Part shown: positions 1 through 7,792 of the stretch, in pieces | Layout: every line of letters begins with the position of its first letter | Position numbering within the stretch: the first letter of the stretch is position 1 | NCBI GenBank assembly: GCA_905221605.1 | Contig: CAJNDS010001692.1 | Location: 1 to 10,731, forward strand | Reading direction: 5' to 3' | From: Symbiodinium natans | Lineage: Eukaryota; Sar; Dinophyceae; Suessiales; Symbiodiniaceae | DNA length: 10,731 nt | Notes under the pieces: model-generated | Databases searched by the model: none | Told to the model about the DNA's origin: nothing | Seen by the model: only the letters and a program-made list of their open reading frames with translations | Position numbers and translations under genes: made by a program

Positions 1-495
1 CGTCCTGTCCTGCAACGAGTACACTCCCTTGTCCAACTTTCTGGCCGAGGCTGCAGCAAGCACGCCGTCGCGGTTCAGGTCGACCTTGGAAATGATCTCC
101 CTGACGGTAACCGCTTCGTGGGCCGGACGAGTCCCCTCTGAAAGCGTGAGCGCACCGTCCTCGGCGATGTATGCAAGCCGCCATTTGACGCGAACCCCGC
201 TGGCATCGGGGAGATAGCGGTGCACGCCGACCTGCGCACGGGCAGCATCTACCTGCGTAACCCGTCCTAACCTGCACACCTTAGGGCCTCCCCCTACACC
301 CCGATAGGCAATGCGGTCGCCAAGGCGGAGGACGAAGTCCCTCCCGCGCCTGGTCAGCGTGAACTCCACTTGCTTGGCGTCGCCTTGAAAGAACTCTGTT
401 GGCCCTAAGGCTGGTGGCGAGACCAGCCGTCCGCGGCGCCGGTTCCGCATCTCCTTCAAAAGACTACCGGCTCGCGGGATTTCCCGGGCCTCTGC
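1..495 (-). CDS. Pol C-terminal module after integrase (partial, runs off the window)
   Basis: From about 495 down to position 1 one minus-strand frame is open for about 165 codons without a stop and continues past the edge. It joins the integrase C-terminal frame by a one-base shift near 495. It begins with a basic stretch (MRNRRRGRL near 447-421), then a beta-rich, Trp/Tyr-containing region: FVLRLGDRIAYRG, VCRLGRVTQVD, VGVHRYLPD and VRVKWRLAYIAEDG, then VREIISKVDL and ARKLDKGVY. Strands opening with GDRIAYRG and a GRV turn suggest an SH3, Tudor or BAH-like fold, but I cannot assign it. It has no ATG near its beginning and is best read as the end of the polyprotein. A tether or chromatin-reading role would be a guess. 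Confidence 0.65.
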
Positions 496-880
496 CATCC
501 GCAGGAACAAGAATGGCGTCTTCCGCGTGCTCCATGCCTCCGCCGCCATCGGGCCCCGCGCCGGGCGGAAGAATTACCCCCGCGACTCCATCGCACGGGC
601 TCCAAGGTGAGGCCTTGCGCCTTGACTTCCTACATCCCGGCGCCAGGGGCCGGTCAAGACCCGGTTTCCAAGGCACACGCCCCGCCCCCTCTGAACGGGC
701 CCTCGGAGCGTTCCAGACCACTCGGTCGCCTGGCTTAAGGTCCACAGTGCGCCTATGGCGATTTGCAAGTTTCGCCCGCGCTTCTGAAGACCGCGTCCAG
801 TGCTCTCGGACCGCAGCAGCTAGTTCCGAGAACTGCTTAAACTGGCTCCGAGCCCAATCAGAGATGGGTTCGAACTGCAA
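464..880 (-). pseudogene. Integrase C-terminal domain and start of the Pol tail
   Basis: The frame is really open from about 950, joining the integrase core after an indel near 945. It carries a helical stretch with many Arg and Lys, then KPGDRVVW (near 740-715), which matches the GD-V start of the SH3-like C-terminal domain of gypsy integrases, followed by a VPWKPG segment that may be a relict GPY/F-like motif. Between about 720 and 590 the reading becomes uncertain; another frame gives LTGPW at the expected place, suggesting two compensating indels. It recovers at EHAEDAILVPADG (about 537-497) and meets TAG at 466-464. Coding appears to continue in the next frame from about 495. This domain normally binds DNA or guides target choice. 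Confidence 0.7.
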
Positions 881-902
881 GGCGTCTCGCAGGACGTCCT
901 TT

Positions 903-1247
903 TCAAGTGGTAGAGCGAGCGACCAGCTCCGCTCTAGGTCCCTCGGGCCCGTGGGGTCCCGGAGTGTTATCTATGACGTACTCCGCCACCACGAGCCAAT
1001 CCGACCAAGCTTCGGAAAGGGAGGCGCCGACTTGCCTGACGACCGCCCCCAACACCTTTTGAACTTCTTGGTGGACCCGCTCGTTTGCGCCTTCAACCCC
1101 AAGGTCGCTCAAGGCTCGCTGAACCGGCCACTCGTTCCCCAAGCATAGCGCTGAGTTGCCGCATGACACATTCTTGAGCTTCTGGCCCTCTATCCGATCT
1201 GATGCAGTCTCGGGATCTGTCCGCTGGCGAAGGGCAGCACAACACAT
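903..1247 (-). pseudogene. Integrase catalytic core (D,D,E), frame-broken
   Basis: The second catalytic Asp is visible as IRSDRGPE (Asp codon 1194-1192) in a frame open from about 1268 to 1093. The Glu lies in ANERVHQEV (codon 1082-1080) in the frame open from 1247 to 903, which continues through a helix and VVAEYVIDNTPGPHG, the usual end of a gypsy integrase core. Asp-to-Glu distance is about 112 bases, close to the D-35-E spacing of integrases. The Asp-to-Asp distance from 1398 is about 205 bases. Between about 1390 and 1100 several small indels mix the frames, so no continuous core can be translated. From about 950 the correct frame changes again. Confidence 0.75.
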
Positions 1248-1280
1248 GCGGCATGAACGCCTCCTGACTTCATGCCTGAG

Positions 1281-1640
1281 TCAGAAGACCTCATCGGCTC
1301 GAGGAGGATCCGCATGACTTAGGGGGTGCAATGCGAAGATACGTAAGCGAGTCGCTATCCCCTCCGTCTGTCCTCTCGTTCGCGTACCTTCTTGCAGTCC
1401 ACGCCTGACTTCCTGCCAGCATGTCTCGGCGCCACATTTGACCGCACGAGCTTCAACCTTCGTCGGTCGAGAGCGGCCTTTAATGCAAGCGAGACATTTG
1501 GCGACCCAGGTCCGCACATCTTTCTCTAAGCTTGACGGTAACCTCAGCAGACCTATGGGCCCCAAGGACTCCACAGTGGACTGAATTGTAGCAAGCCCGG
1601 CGCCAGGTCACCCCATTCGCGCCCGCAGCCCCGTTGGGAA
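1281..1640 (-). pseudogene. Integrase N-terminal HHCC zinc-binding region (broken over three frames)
   Basis: An HHCC motif typical of retroviral-type integrases can be read only by changing frame. The two His codons (1578-1576 and 1557-1555) lie in a frame reading VHCGVLGAHR. The Cys pair CLAC (1496-1485) lies in the next frame, which reads VRTWVAKCLACIKGRSRP and continues to WQEV near 1411. The first catalytic Asp is then one further frame over (GVDC, Asp codon 1399-1397). At least two indels, near 1550 and 1410, therefore separate pieces of one domain. The Arg/Lys-rich stretch after CLAC is usual for this family. The frame holding CLAC ends at 1281 after a shifted, meaningless tail. Identification is from motif order and position after RNase H. 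Confidence 0.75.
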
Positions 1641-4225
1641 CCGACGGTTTGACCCGTCCTGAGGGTCACCTCGCGCTCAAGCAACCCGTCTCCGGATGTC
1701 TCCATTGGCGGCTCTGGCTTGCGAATCGAGCCCGCCAATGAGGGATCGCGCCGCTGACCCTCGTACCACGCCGTACGAAGGGATCCCGTGACTCGGAACT
1801 CCGAAATGTTCGCCGCGTCCCTTGCCTCGACCGCAAGCTGCTCACGACGATTTTCGTCCTCCTCCGCGATCAGGCTCAAAGACGGAACACCGCCCTTAAA
1901 CTCGACCTTGACCTTGGTTGAGGAATGGTCCCAAATACACAGGATGGGGCTATGGCTAACGAGCTCTAGAACCACTGCAGGGCCCTTGTGCTCTTCACCC
2001 ATAAACGCCAAAACTCTACCCTTCAGCTTGCACTCATTGGCATTCTTCCCGCGACTGATAGCGCCCGCGGTCCAATGCCCTTCTACGCCCTCGTTGGACG
2101 AAGAGAATTGAGCAAGGACCCTCGACGCCTGCCGGGTAGACCTGCGGGGATCCGAAGCTGCTTCTCCGGTTGCCCGCCAGCCAATGACCTGAGTAACCCT
2201 ACCCAGCTTGCTGAAGGAGGGGTCTAAGGCAACCTCTTTACCATTAGACCTCCAGAGCACTTCACACTGCTCATTCACGACATGTCTGTGGCCGTGCCAG
2301 TTCACCACTGACGACCAATGCACGACGATGTCGCCCTGAACCACATTCAGGGGCGAGCAGTTGTGCCCCGCCACCACAGCACCATCTTCTCTAACCACCC
2401 ATGTGGTCCAGTAGGGCTTCACATCGCCCCACTTGGAAAGATCCTTGTGCTGGGAGCCGAGGCTGAGCTTCATGGAATGGCTCTTCTTCCATATCTTCCC
2501 ACTCAGCATGCCATATGCAGTGGGAACTGGAGCATCTTTGGGCGTAGTCCTAAACCCTACCGCCCATTGCTGGATGGTTGAGGACCTAACCCTAACCAAA
2601 CCTCCTGTCCTATCCAAAGTTGCAAGGACGGAGTTGACCTCTAGGCCCACCTCATGGGCCTCAAGGTCGCCCTCAAGCGGAGGTTCGGGCTCCTCCCGCT
2701 CGGCTATCTCTACCGAGATATCGACTGCCTCTTTCTCGATGCAGGCGGGGCAGCGAGAAAACAGGTAGGTCCGCTTGCCGCAGATGCACAGACCCTCATG
2801 GTCCCAGAGGGGTCGTGACGGTTCGTCCAGCATCCCTCTAATGCTGGCATCATCAATGGAACGAACCGCGTCCAGCCTCAAGGACCGCGGAACCTCCGCC
2901 CCCAATGCCTGCTTCCCTACGATCCCAAAACCTCGCAGGGGAGGCTCCGGAAAATCCTTCTTGAGTTCCGGACAAGCCTCGGCCACTTCCAAGTGGCCTT
3001 GCTGCGTGCGCCAAAGGCGTGGCCGCACCGCTACAGCCCTGGCTTCCTTGCGCTGCAGGTTCCTTGCTTGGAGCGTGAGCTCAACAACCAAAGGCCACCT
3101 AAGGACGGCTGTGACAAGCCCGCCTTGCCCTAGTCCTACGAGGAACTGCGGACGAAACCCCGAAGCTTCCCTAAGAACCTTGGCACACGAAGTAAGCAAG
3201 TCGACCCTGATCCGCTTGATCTTCTTGGTCCCTGCGAGCCTGCCGGCCCCGCAATCAAAATGCGAGGCAAGCCCGTCGGTATCCTCAAACGGACCCCAAC
3301 AACCCCTGACAGCCACAGAAACTCCAGGGAGGCTCGCTTGAAAAACGCGCCTGATTTCAGTCAGCTCTGCGTCCTGCTCTTTCCAACGCGCGTAGTCAAA
3401 GACAACCATGACGCGCACCGGAAGGGCTGCGACGACGCACATCGGCACAGCCGCGGCCTGGACACGGCCCGCGGGCTCTGGGACGGCGTCGTTGCCGACC
3501 GCCCAGGGCACGGGTCCGTCACCCTCAGTACCCTCTCCGAGGTACTGGTCCAGGTCGAAACCTCGGAGTTGGCCCGACAGGCCCTCGAGATCTTTCGTCC
3601 TCGCCGCAAGGAGCGCATCCCGATCTTTGGGATTGCGGCTAAAACTGTCACCCAGCGTCGCTGAGCGACCGCTAAGGCTCCTTATTTCGGACCCATCCAT
3701 AAGGATTTCCGCAACCCACCGGACGAGTTTCGGATCCCTTCCGATGTCCGACGTTTGCGCTCGGGTAAGGTTGGCATGATCTGTCCAACACAGAGTCCGA
3801 ATAGAGCCAAACATGCGGCGTGTCGCCCGCTTTACCTCGAGCTGGGCAAACGCCTCCTGTATCAAGGGCGGCCAGTTCTGCTGCGCGGGGGTCAAGCTCT
3901 TCGAGTGCGTCATAAGCACTTTGAACTGGCTCAAGTCACGCGTCATCTGCACGACGCTGCCCCCTACCGCGATGCCCGACGCATCCGCGATCTGCTCAAG
4001 GGGACACGACCCATCCGCAGCAGAGGCCTCATCGAAGGCAGCCAAATTGATGCGGTTCTGCATCATGCGCTTAATCGCTTTAAAGGCTTTGCAACCCTCG
4101 GTGGCGGCTGAGCCCAGCCCGCCTTCAGGAAAGACGGCGCCTGGCTTCTGCCACTGCCCTAAAATCTTGGCTGCGTGCCCATACTCAACAGGCAGGTAGC
4201 CGCGCAACCAATTTGCGCAACCCAA
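1553..4225 (-). CDS. Pol, second part: RT end, RNase H and a large insert before integrase
   Basis: This frame resumes the thumb one base out of phase with the preceding one; 4225 is not a true start. Residues 1-60 finish the RT connection. Residues 70-200 are an RNase H of the Ty3/gypsy type with the carboxylates visible: D81 in ADASGIAVGG, E124 in LIQEAFAQLE, D149 in TDHANL, D193 in GDSFSR. RNase H would degrade the RNA strand during cDNA synthesis. About 650 residues then precede integrase, far more than usual. They include a Rossmann- or hydrolase-like segment (residues 262-395) with GLGQGGL at a possible nucleophile elbow, a zinc ribbon C480-x-C482-x9-C492-x2-C495, and two Trp/beta-rich stretches (550-680 and 735-790). 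From about residue 860 the frame is shifted relative to the integrase zinc finger. Confidence 0.8.
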   Translation of the reverse strand: MGCANWLRGYLPVEYGHAAKILGQWQKPGAVFPEGGLGSAATEGCKAFKAIKRMMQNRINLAAFDEASAADGSCPLEQIADASGIAVGGSVVQMTRDLSQFKVLMTHSKSLTPAQQNWPPLIQEAFAQLEVKRATRRMFGSIRTLCWTDHANLTRAQTSDIGRDPKLVRWVAEILMDGSEIRSLSGRSATLGDSFSRNPKDRDALLAARTKDLEGLSGQLRGFDLDQYLGEGTEGDGPVPWAVGNDAVPEPAGRVQAAAVPMCVVAALPVRVMVVFDYARWKEQDAELTEIRRVFQASLPGVSVAVRGCWGPFEDTDGLASHFDCGAGRLAGTKKIKRIRVDLLTSCAKVLREASGFRPQFLVGLGQGGLVTAVLRWPLVVELTLQARNLQRKEARAVAVRPRLWRTQQGHLEVAEACPELKKDFPEPPLRGFGIVGKQALGAEVPRSLRLDAVRSIDDASIRGMLDEPSRPLWDHEGLCICGKRTYLFSRCPACIEKEAVDISVEIAEREEPEPPLEGDLEAHEVGLEVNSVLATLDRTGGLVRVRSSTIQQWAVGFRTTPKDAPVPTAYGMLSGKIWKKSHSMKLSLGSQHKDLSKWGDVKPYWTTWVVREDGAVVAGHNCSPLNVVQGDIVVHWSSVVNWHGHRHVVNEQCEVLWRSNGKEVALDPSFSKLGRVTQVIGWRATGEAASDPRRSTRQASRVLAQFSSSNEGVEGHWTAGAISRGKNANECKLKGRVLAFMGEEHKGPAVVLELVSHSPILCIWDHSSTKVKVEFKGGVPSLSLIAEEDENRREQLAVEARDAANISEFRVTGSLRTAWYEGQRRDPSLAGSIRKPEPPMETSGDGLLEREVTLRTGQTVGSQRGCGREWGDLAPGLLQFSPLWSPWGP
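3626..4018 (-). other. RNase H domain within Pol
   Basis: Domain within the second Pol frame. Four acidic residues occur in the order expected for RNase HI-type domains of Ty3/gypsy elements: Asp in ADASG, Glu in IQEAF, Asp in CWTDHANL and Asp in LGDSFSRNP, the last matching the terminal vADxLSR-like motif. It is the best-preserved enzymatic domain in the window, and no internal frame change is needed to read it. Confidence 0.85.
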
Positions 4226-6039
4226 AAATGCTGAATGTGAAGCTTCTCCCAGAGCGGGGGAAAGTCAATCACCGCCTGACAACGCTCTTCGTCAGGCGAA
4301 CTCCCGTCCCGCCCAATGTTGTGTCCTAGGAGCTTACCTTTGGAGACACAAACTTCGGCCTTACTGATCCCAAACGAGAACCCAAACAAGATTGACTTAT
4401 CTAGGAAACCCTCTAAGGAAACGAGGTGGTCGAGGAGGTGCGGGCACGCCTTAGGGTGCCGGGCGCGCATATCTGCCGCGAGCTGCTCATAATAATAGTC
4501 CATTGAAGGCTCCTCGATCATCTTATCGATGTCCCAGCTCTCCACGATATGATAGCTCGGGCAGCGCGCCGTGTCGACCGCGTCTGCTGGGCGCACAGCA
4601 TCACTTGCGCCTCTTTCAGCCGTGGCCGATCCCTCACGCCAGCCAGCCCAGCGTGGCCCCTTGCGCGTCCTAAAGACCGCGAGGCGTTCGGTGACGGGAA
4701 CCTCATCGCTGCACGCAACGCTTTCCGCCACACGCAAATCCCTCGTGTCCCAAAGACGCCACGCCTCACCTGCGCGCTGAAGCAAGCACGTTTCGTAAGG
4801 CGCCTTCTCGACCGCCACGGTCCCAAGGTCCTTCTGCGCAGGGCGCCTACCCCACACAGACGCGTAACCACCTGGCGCCTCCCACCAGCTGTCGACGCTT
4901 GGAAGGTGGTCCAAGCAAGTAAGGACTGCAGGCTCCTCAACAGGGCGCCCAACCGGGCCGCTCCCGCCCCACACCGAAGCGAGAACAGTCACCGCAGCAA
5001 GGACCGATAGCACACCGATCCTGGCGCCGGTACGCAGCCGCCCAAAGGACCGCGCACACGAGGAACAACCTTGGAAGCTTCTTGCCGCGGCCCTGGACGC
5101 GGACCCGCAAGCAAAGCACGGGTCATGGTCAACCGAAGCAACGGCGACCCCACAATCCGCACATGCCTGCGGATACGGCTCTGACTCGAACACCGTCTCA
5201 ATCGCGCCACAACCACAAGCCGCAGTGCTGACGAGGCCGGAACGCACTTCCGCAACAACCTCGCCTGGCTGGAGAGAGTGATCACACTCTTGGGCTGCAA
5301 GCAAAACAAACCCTTTACCCTCTCCTGTGGGCCAGAGACCTGGCACAGCCTCAACCCCACACTCAACCGGAAGCACAACCTCGGACAGGGATCCCTCTGC
5401 GGAGACTCCTGACTCCCGCACGACTGGCACCAGCACCCCATCACCTGGCGAGAGCTCGAGCGGCTCTTCCCCGTCATAGCGGAGAAGCTCACGACTTCCG
5501 CCCCCAGGCTCGATGCATGACGCGTCGTCCAGGCTTGACAACCGCGCTTCAAAGGCATAGGCCCTGTCCTTCCGAGTCCTACTGTGATCCTCACATCTGG
5601 GCATCCTGATTCCCAGCGTGTCGAGGACATGAAAGTCGGGACCCGGCCTGAATCCCAAGCCCATCCTTCCGGCGCAGTCCAGCGCTCTGCCGCCAAGGAT
5701 AAGTCCGTGCCAATCGGACGTGCCTCTGGCTGCGATTTTACACCGCACAAAAATCTCGGTGTTGGGGCGACAATCGTCCGCCGTCTTGCCTTCCAGCAGC
5801 GTGACGCGCAAGACTGCTGCCCCTTTCAAAGGAACTGGGGCCCCCGATGCGGTTCCATGCACATATTCGGGGTGGACCCACTTCTCAAGTCTCACGACCG
5901 GAAAGCCAGGATCCTCAGTGCCGATCCCAAGCTCTGCAGCCCGGTTCATCATGCCTACCACGAGTTGCTCAGTCACGTGGTTTGCGCCGGCGCAACCGTC
6001 AAGCATGCACTCGACTTTGCGGTCGAGGACCTGGACCAC
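4159..6039 (-). CDS. Pol, first part: retropepsin-like protease, Cys-rich/membrane segment, RT thumb
   Basis: The frame is open from about 6218 (in-frame TAA near 6219); 6039 is only a GTG inside it. Counting from 6039, residues 1-150 look like a retropepsin: putative catalytic Asp at residue 14 in LDGCAGANHV, and a late LILGGRALD resembling the conserved hydrophobic-Ile-(Ile/Leu)-Gly turn. Residues 275-328 hold four Cys pairs (CGC, CADC, CFAC, CSSC), compatible with zinc ribbons. Residues 340-357 are a hydrophobic stretch long enough to span a membrane. From about 494 to 605 the protein resembles the end of a Ty3/gypsy reverse transcriptase, with HLLDHL, KLLGHNIG and FPPL in the expected order. 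No YxDD motif or upstream palm is present. The final 20 residues are frameshifted after a five-T run at 4224-4228. Confidence 0.75.
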   Translation of the reverse strand: MVQVLDRKVECMLDGCAGANHVTEQLVVGMMNRAAELGIGTEDPGFPVVRLEKWVHPEYVHGTASGAPVPLKGAAVLRVTLLEGKTADDCRPNTEIFVRCKIAARGTSDWHGLILGGRALDCAGRMGLGFRPGPDFHVLDTLGIRMPRCEDHSRTRKDRAYAFEARLSSLDDASCIEPGGGSRELLRYDGEEPLELSPGDGVLVPVVRESGVSAEGSLSEVVLPVECGVEAVPGLWPTGEGKGFVLLAAQECDHSLQPGEVVAEVRSGLVSTAACGCGAIETVFESEPYPQACADCGVAVASVDHDPCFACGSASRAAARSFQGCSSCARSFGRLRTGARIGVLSVLAAVTVLASVWGGSGPVGRPVEEPAVLTCLDHLPSVDSWWEAPGGYASVWGRRPAQKDLGTVAVEKAPYETCLLQRAGEAWRLWDTRDLRVAESVACSDEVPVTERLAVFRTRKGPRWAGWREGSATAERGASDAVRPADAVDTARCPSYHIVESWDIDKMIEEPSMDYYYEQLAADMRARHPKACPHLLDHLVSLEGFLDKSILFGFSFGISKAEVCVSKGKLLGHNIGRDGSSPDEERCQAVIDFPPLWEKLHIQHFWVAQIGCAATCLLSMGTQPRF

Positions 6040-6884
6040 CGTTCTGTACTGGTAGCCTCCTGGCTCGTTGTCCGCCAGGTTCCACCAGTCCTTCGGTAGA
6101 TCGTCCCGCCCTTGCTTAACGGAAGCGCGTGCTGCTGCACCGCGGCGTGTCCTGCGGCTCCTAGGACGCCTGCCTGGACGCCTGAGCTGCCTATCTGGAC
6201 ACTGAACGCGGCGAAGGGGTTAGACATGGAAGCACCGGAGGGCGGGGCCCAGTTGGCAGGCAAGGCCGGCGTCCCTCCTGAGGTCGTCAAGTTGTGGACC
6301 ATGTCGCAGCTGGCTCCTTTCTTGCACGACCCATTCTTGGAGAAAAAGGGGCAAACAGTGCCTGGTGGCTTTGCCGCGCCTTTGGCCGCAGCCTTAGGCT
6401 TTGCGTTGGCTTTTGCTTTGCCACCTCCCTTCCCTTTGCCTTTACCTTTCGCAGTGGCAAAGGTTTGGTCACCCTTCTTGGCCGCGAGAGCTTTTCTGCG
6501 AAGCTCCTTGTCGTGGCTGTACGGGCAGGCATCCCCTTTCGGGCAATTCCCACGATCGCGAAAGTGGAAGCAGATCTTCTTGTCCGCTCCTTTGCCAGCT
6601 CCCTTCGACGTAGCAGCATACGTCTGGTCCGCGCCAGCTTTGGCCGCGGCAGCTGCTCCTTTCGCAGCAGCCTTCGCAGCGGCCTTGAGACTCTTAATCT
6701 CCTTCTGAGCCTCAGCCAGCGCGACCGCCGGGTCCGCGCTCTGCGAACCGGTGGCCGTGTACACAGAGTGGGAAACAGCCCTGTGCGCTGCTTCTCTCTG
6801 CTCGTACTCCAGAACGACTTTGTGGCTCTCCTCCCAAGTCTGCGGTCCTCGCAACCCGCCATCCTTGGGGTCGCCAGGCCACAA
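5973..6884 (-). CDS. Gag, nucleocapsid part with two CCCH zinc fingers
   Basis: Third Gag frame; genuine coding begins slightly upstream of 6884, near 6925. It starts with the end of the capsid-like helical region, then an Ala/Lys-rich helix. Next come two CCCH zinc fingers with identical spacing, C-x8-C-x5-C-x3-H: residues C105, C114, C120, H124 (6572-6513) and C178, C187, C193, H197 (6353-6294). Between them is a basic Lys/Gly/Ala linker. CCCH fingers of this spacing bind single-stranded RNA in many eukaryotic proteins; here they stand where Ty3/gypsy Gag usually has CCHC knuckles, so genome RNA packaging is the likely role. The last 45 or so residues overlap the protease frame and look out of frame; the real Gag-to-protease transition is around 6110-6220. 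Confidence 0.8.
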   Translation of the reverse strand: MWPGDPKDGGLRGPQTWEESHKVVLEYEQREAAHRAVSHSVYTATGSQSADPAVALAEAQKEIKSLKAAAKAAAKGAAAAAKAGADQTYAATSKGAGKGADKKICFHFRDRGNCPKGDACPYSHDKELRRKALAAKKGDQTFATAKGKGKGKGGGKAKANAKPKAAAKGAAKPPGTVCPFFSKNGSCKKGASCDMVHNLTTSGGTPALPANWAPPSGASMSNPFAAFSVQIGSSGVQAGVLGAAGHAAVQQHALPLSKGGTIYRRTGGTWRTTSQEATSTERWSRSSTAKSSACLTVAPAQTT

Positions 6885-6916
6885 CCTTTTGTCGTTCCGG
6901 ATCTCCTTTTGGAGAT

Positions 6917-7792
6917 CATCTTGCGGAGGTATGAGAGATACAACTCTCGAGGGGTCTTCCCGAGACCTACTGCCTCAAGGTCCGCGATCGAGGCCTCAAA
7001 CAAAGGCTCGAATTGGTGGCCTGTGAGCTTACCCTTAGCGAGAGCGGCGTGCTCACCATCCACGCGGACTTCTCTTTCCTCCCGCGATTCCCCGAACATC
7101 AAGTGTTTGTTCTTGATGCGGTCATACACCGCCTGTGGATCCGAGAGAACCTCTCCCGATTTCCACGCTGCGCGGTACGCGTTCGTGTACGTCTTCATGC
7201 GCGAGCCGCGGCAGCGCCCGCGTAGCGCTAACAGCTTTTCGCGCGCACTCATCCCGCGACAGTTGTTGGCCAGCGCGCAGACGTCCTCGAACTCCTCGTA
7301 GAACAGGACAACGTCTCGCGCGTCCGACTTGTCGTCGGTCAGCGTCGGCCAAGTGAGGTCAGTTTTGACCGTAGTTATGGAGCTTTGCCCGCCCCTCTGC
7401 GCTAACGCTTCTTTCAGCGCCTCAGTTTGGGCGGCGAGTGCGGCGGCGAGATCGCCCGCCGGGTGTTGGGACCCGGTCTGCGAACCTCCGCCGTCTGAAC
7501 CTCGCTTCAGGGCTTCTATCTCCATCTCTAGCGCAGCAAGCTTCGCGCGCAAAGGGGAATCGCCGTCCGTCGCGCCCAGGACACGGGCCGCGGAAGGACC
7601 ACCTGCAACCTCAGCAGTGTGCAAACCTCCACGGTCAAATCCTACCCCCAACCCACTTGCAGTCGCAGGCTGTGGGAGCCCTGGGGAACGCGGCCCCACG
7701 GCTTCAACTGGCACATCGGACGGGGAGCTCCAAACCTTCTCTTGGCTCGAGCTTTCTTTCCCCCTAGCGCGAGGATAAGCTCCCCGATGCAT
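6917..7792 (-). CDS. Gag, central capsid-like part (second frame)
   Basis: This frame takes over from the N-terminal Gag frame near 7762 and is meaningful to about 6917. Beyond that the same frame stays open to 6287, but it becomes an Arg-rich shadow of the zinc-finger frame. The segment has a likely short coiled coil (heptad-like LRAKLAALEMEIEALK, about 7552-7505), then an alpha-helical region of about 150 residues (about 7360-6917) rich in Trp, Tyr, Leu and charged residues. That composition and position fit the capsid-type domain of Ty3/gypsy Gag (Retrotrans_gag), though no diagnostic motif is exact. It ends at LSYLRKM, after which coding continues one frame over with a helical segment containing WPGDPKDGGLRG. 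The change near 6925 lies close to an AAAAGG stretch. Assignment as capsid is inference from order and composition. Confidence 0.65.

Noticed and set aside
399-1148. Plus-strand open frame of 249 codons
   Set aside because: It lies antisense to the integrase core and C-terminal domain, has odd Arg/Ser/Pro composition and no motif; it is a by-product of GC-rich coding on the other strand.
4220-4232. Programmed frameshift at the five-T run between RT thumb and RNase H
   Set aside because: The site lacks a canonical slippery heptamer, and one missing T in a homopolymer explains the break; there is no reason for a regulated shift inside RT.
6294-7301. Plus-strand open frame of 335 codons
   Set aside because: Antisense to the capsid and zinc-finger parts of Gag; the sense strand carries clear CCCH fingers, while this frame shows only Arg/Ser-rich sequence.
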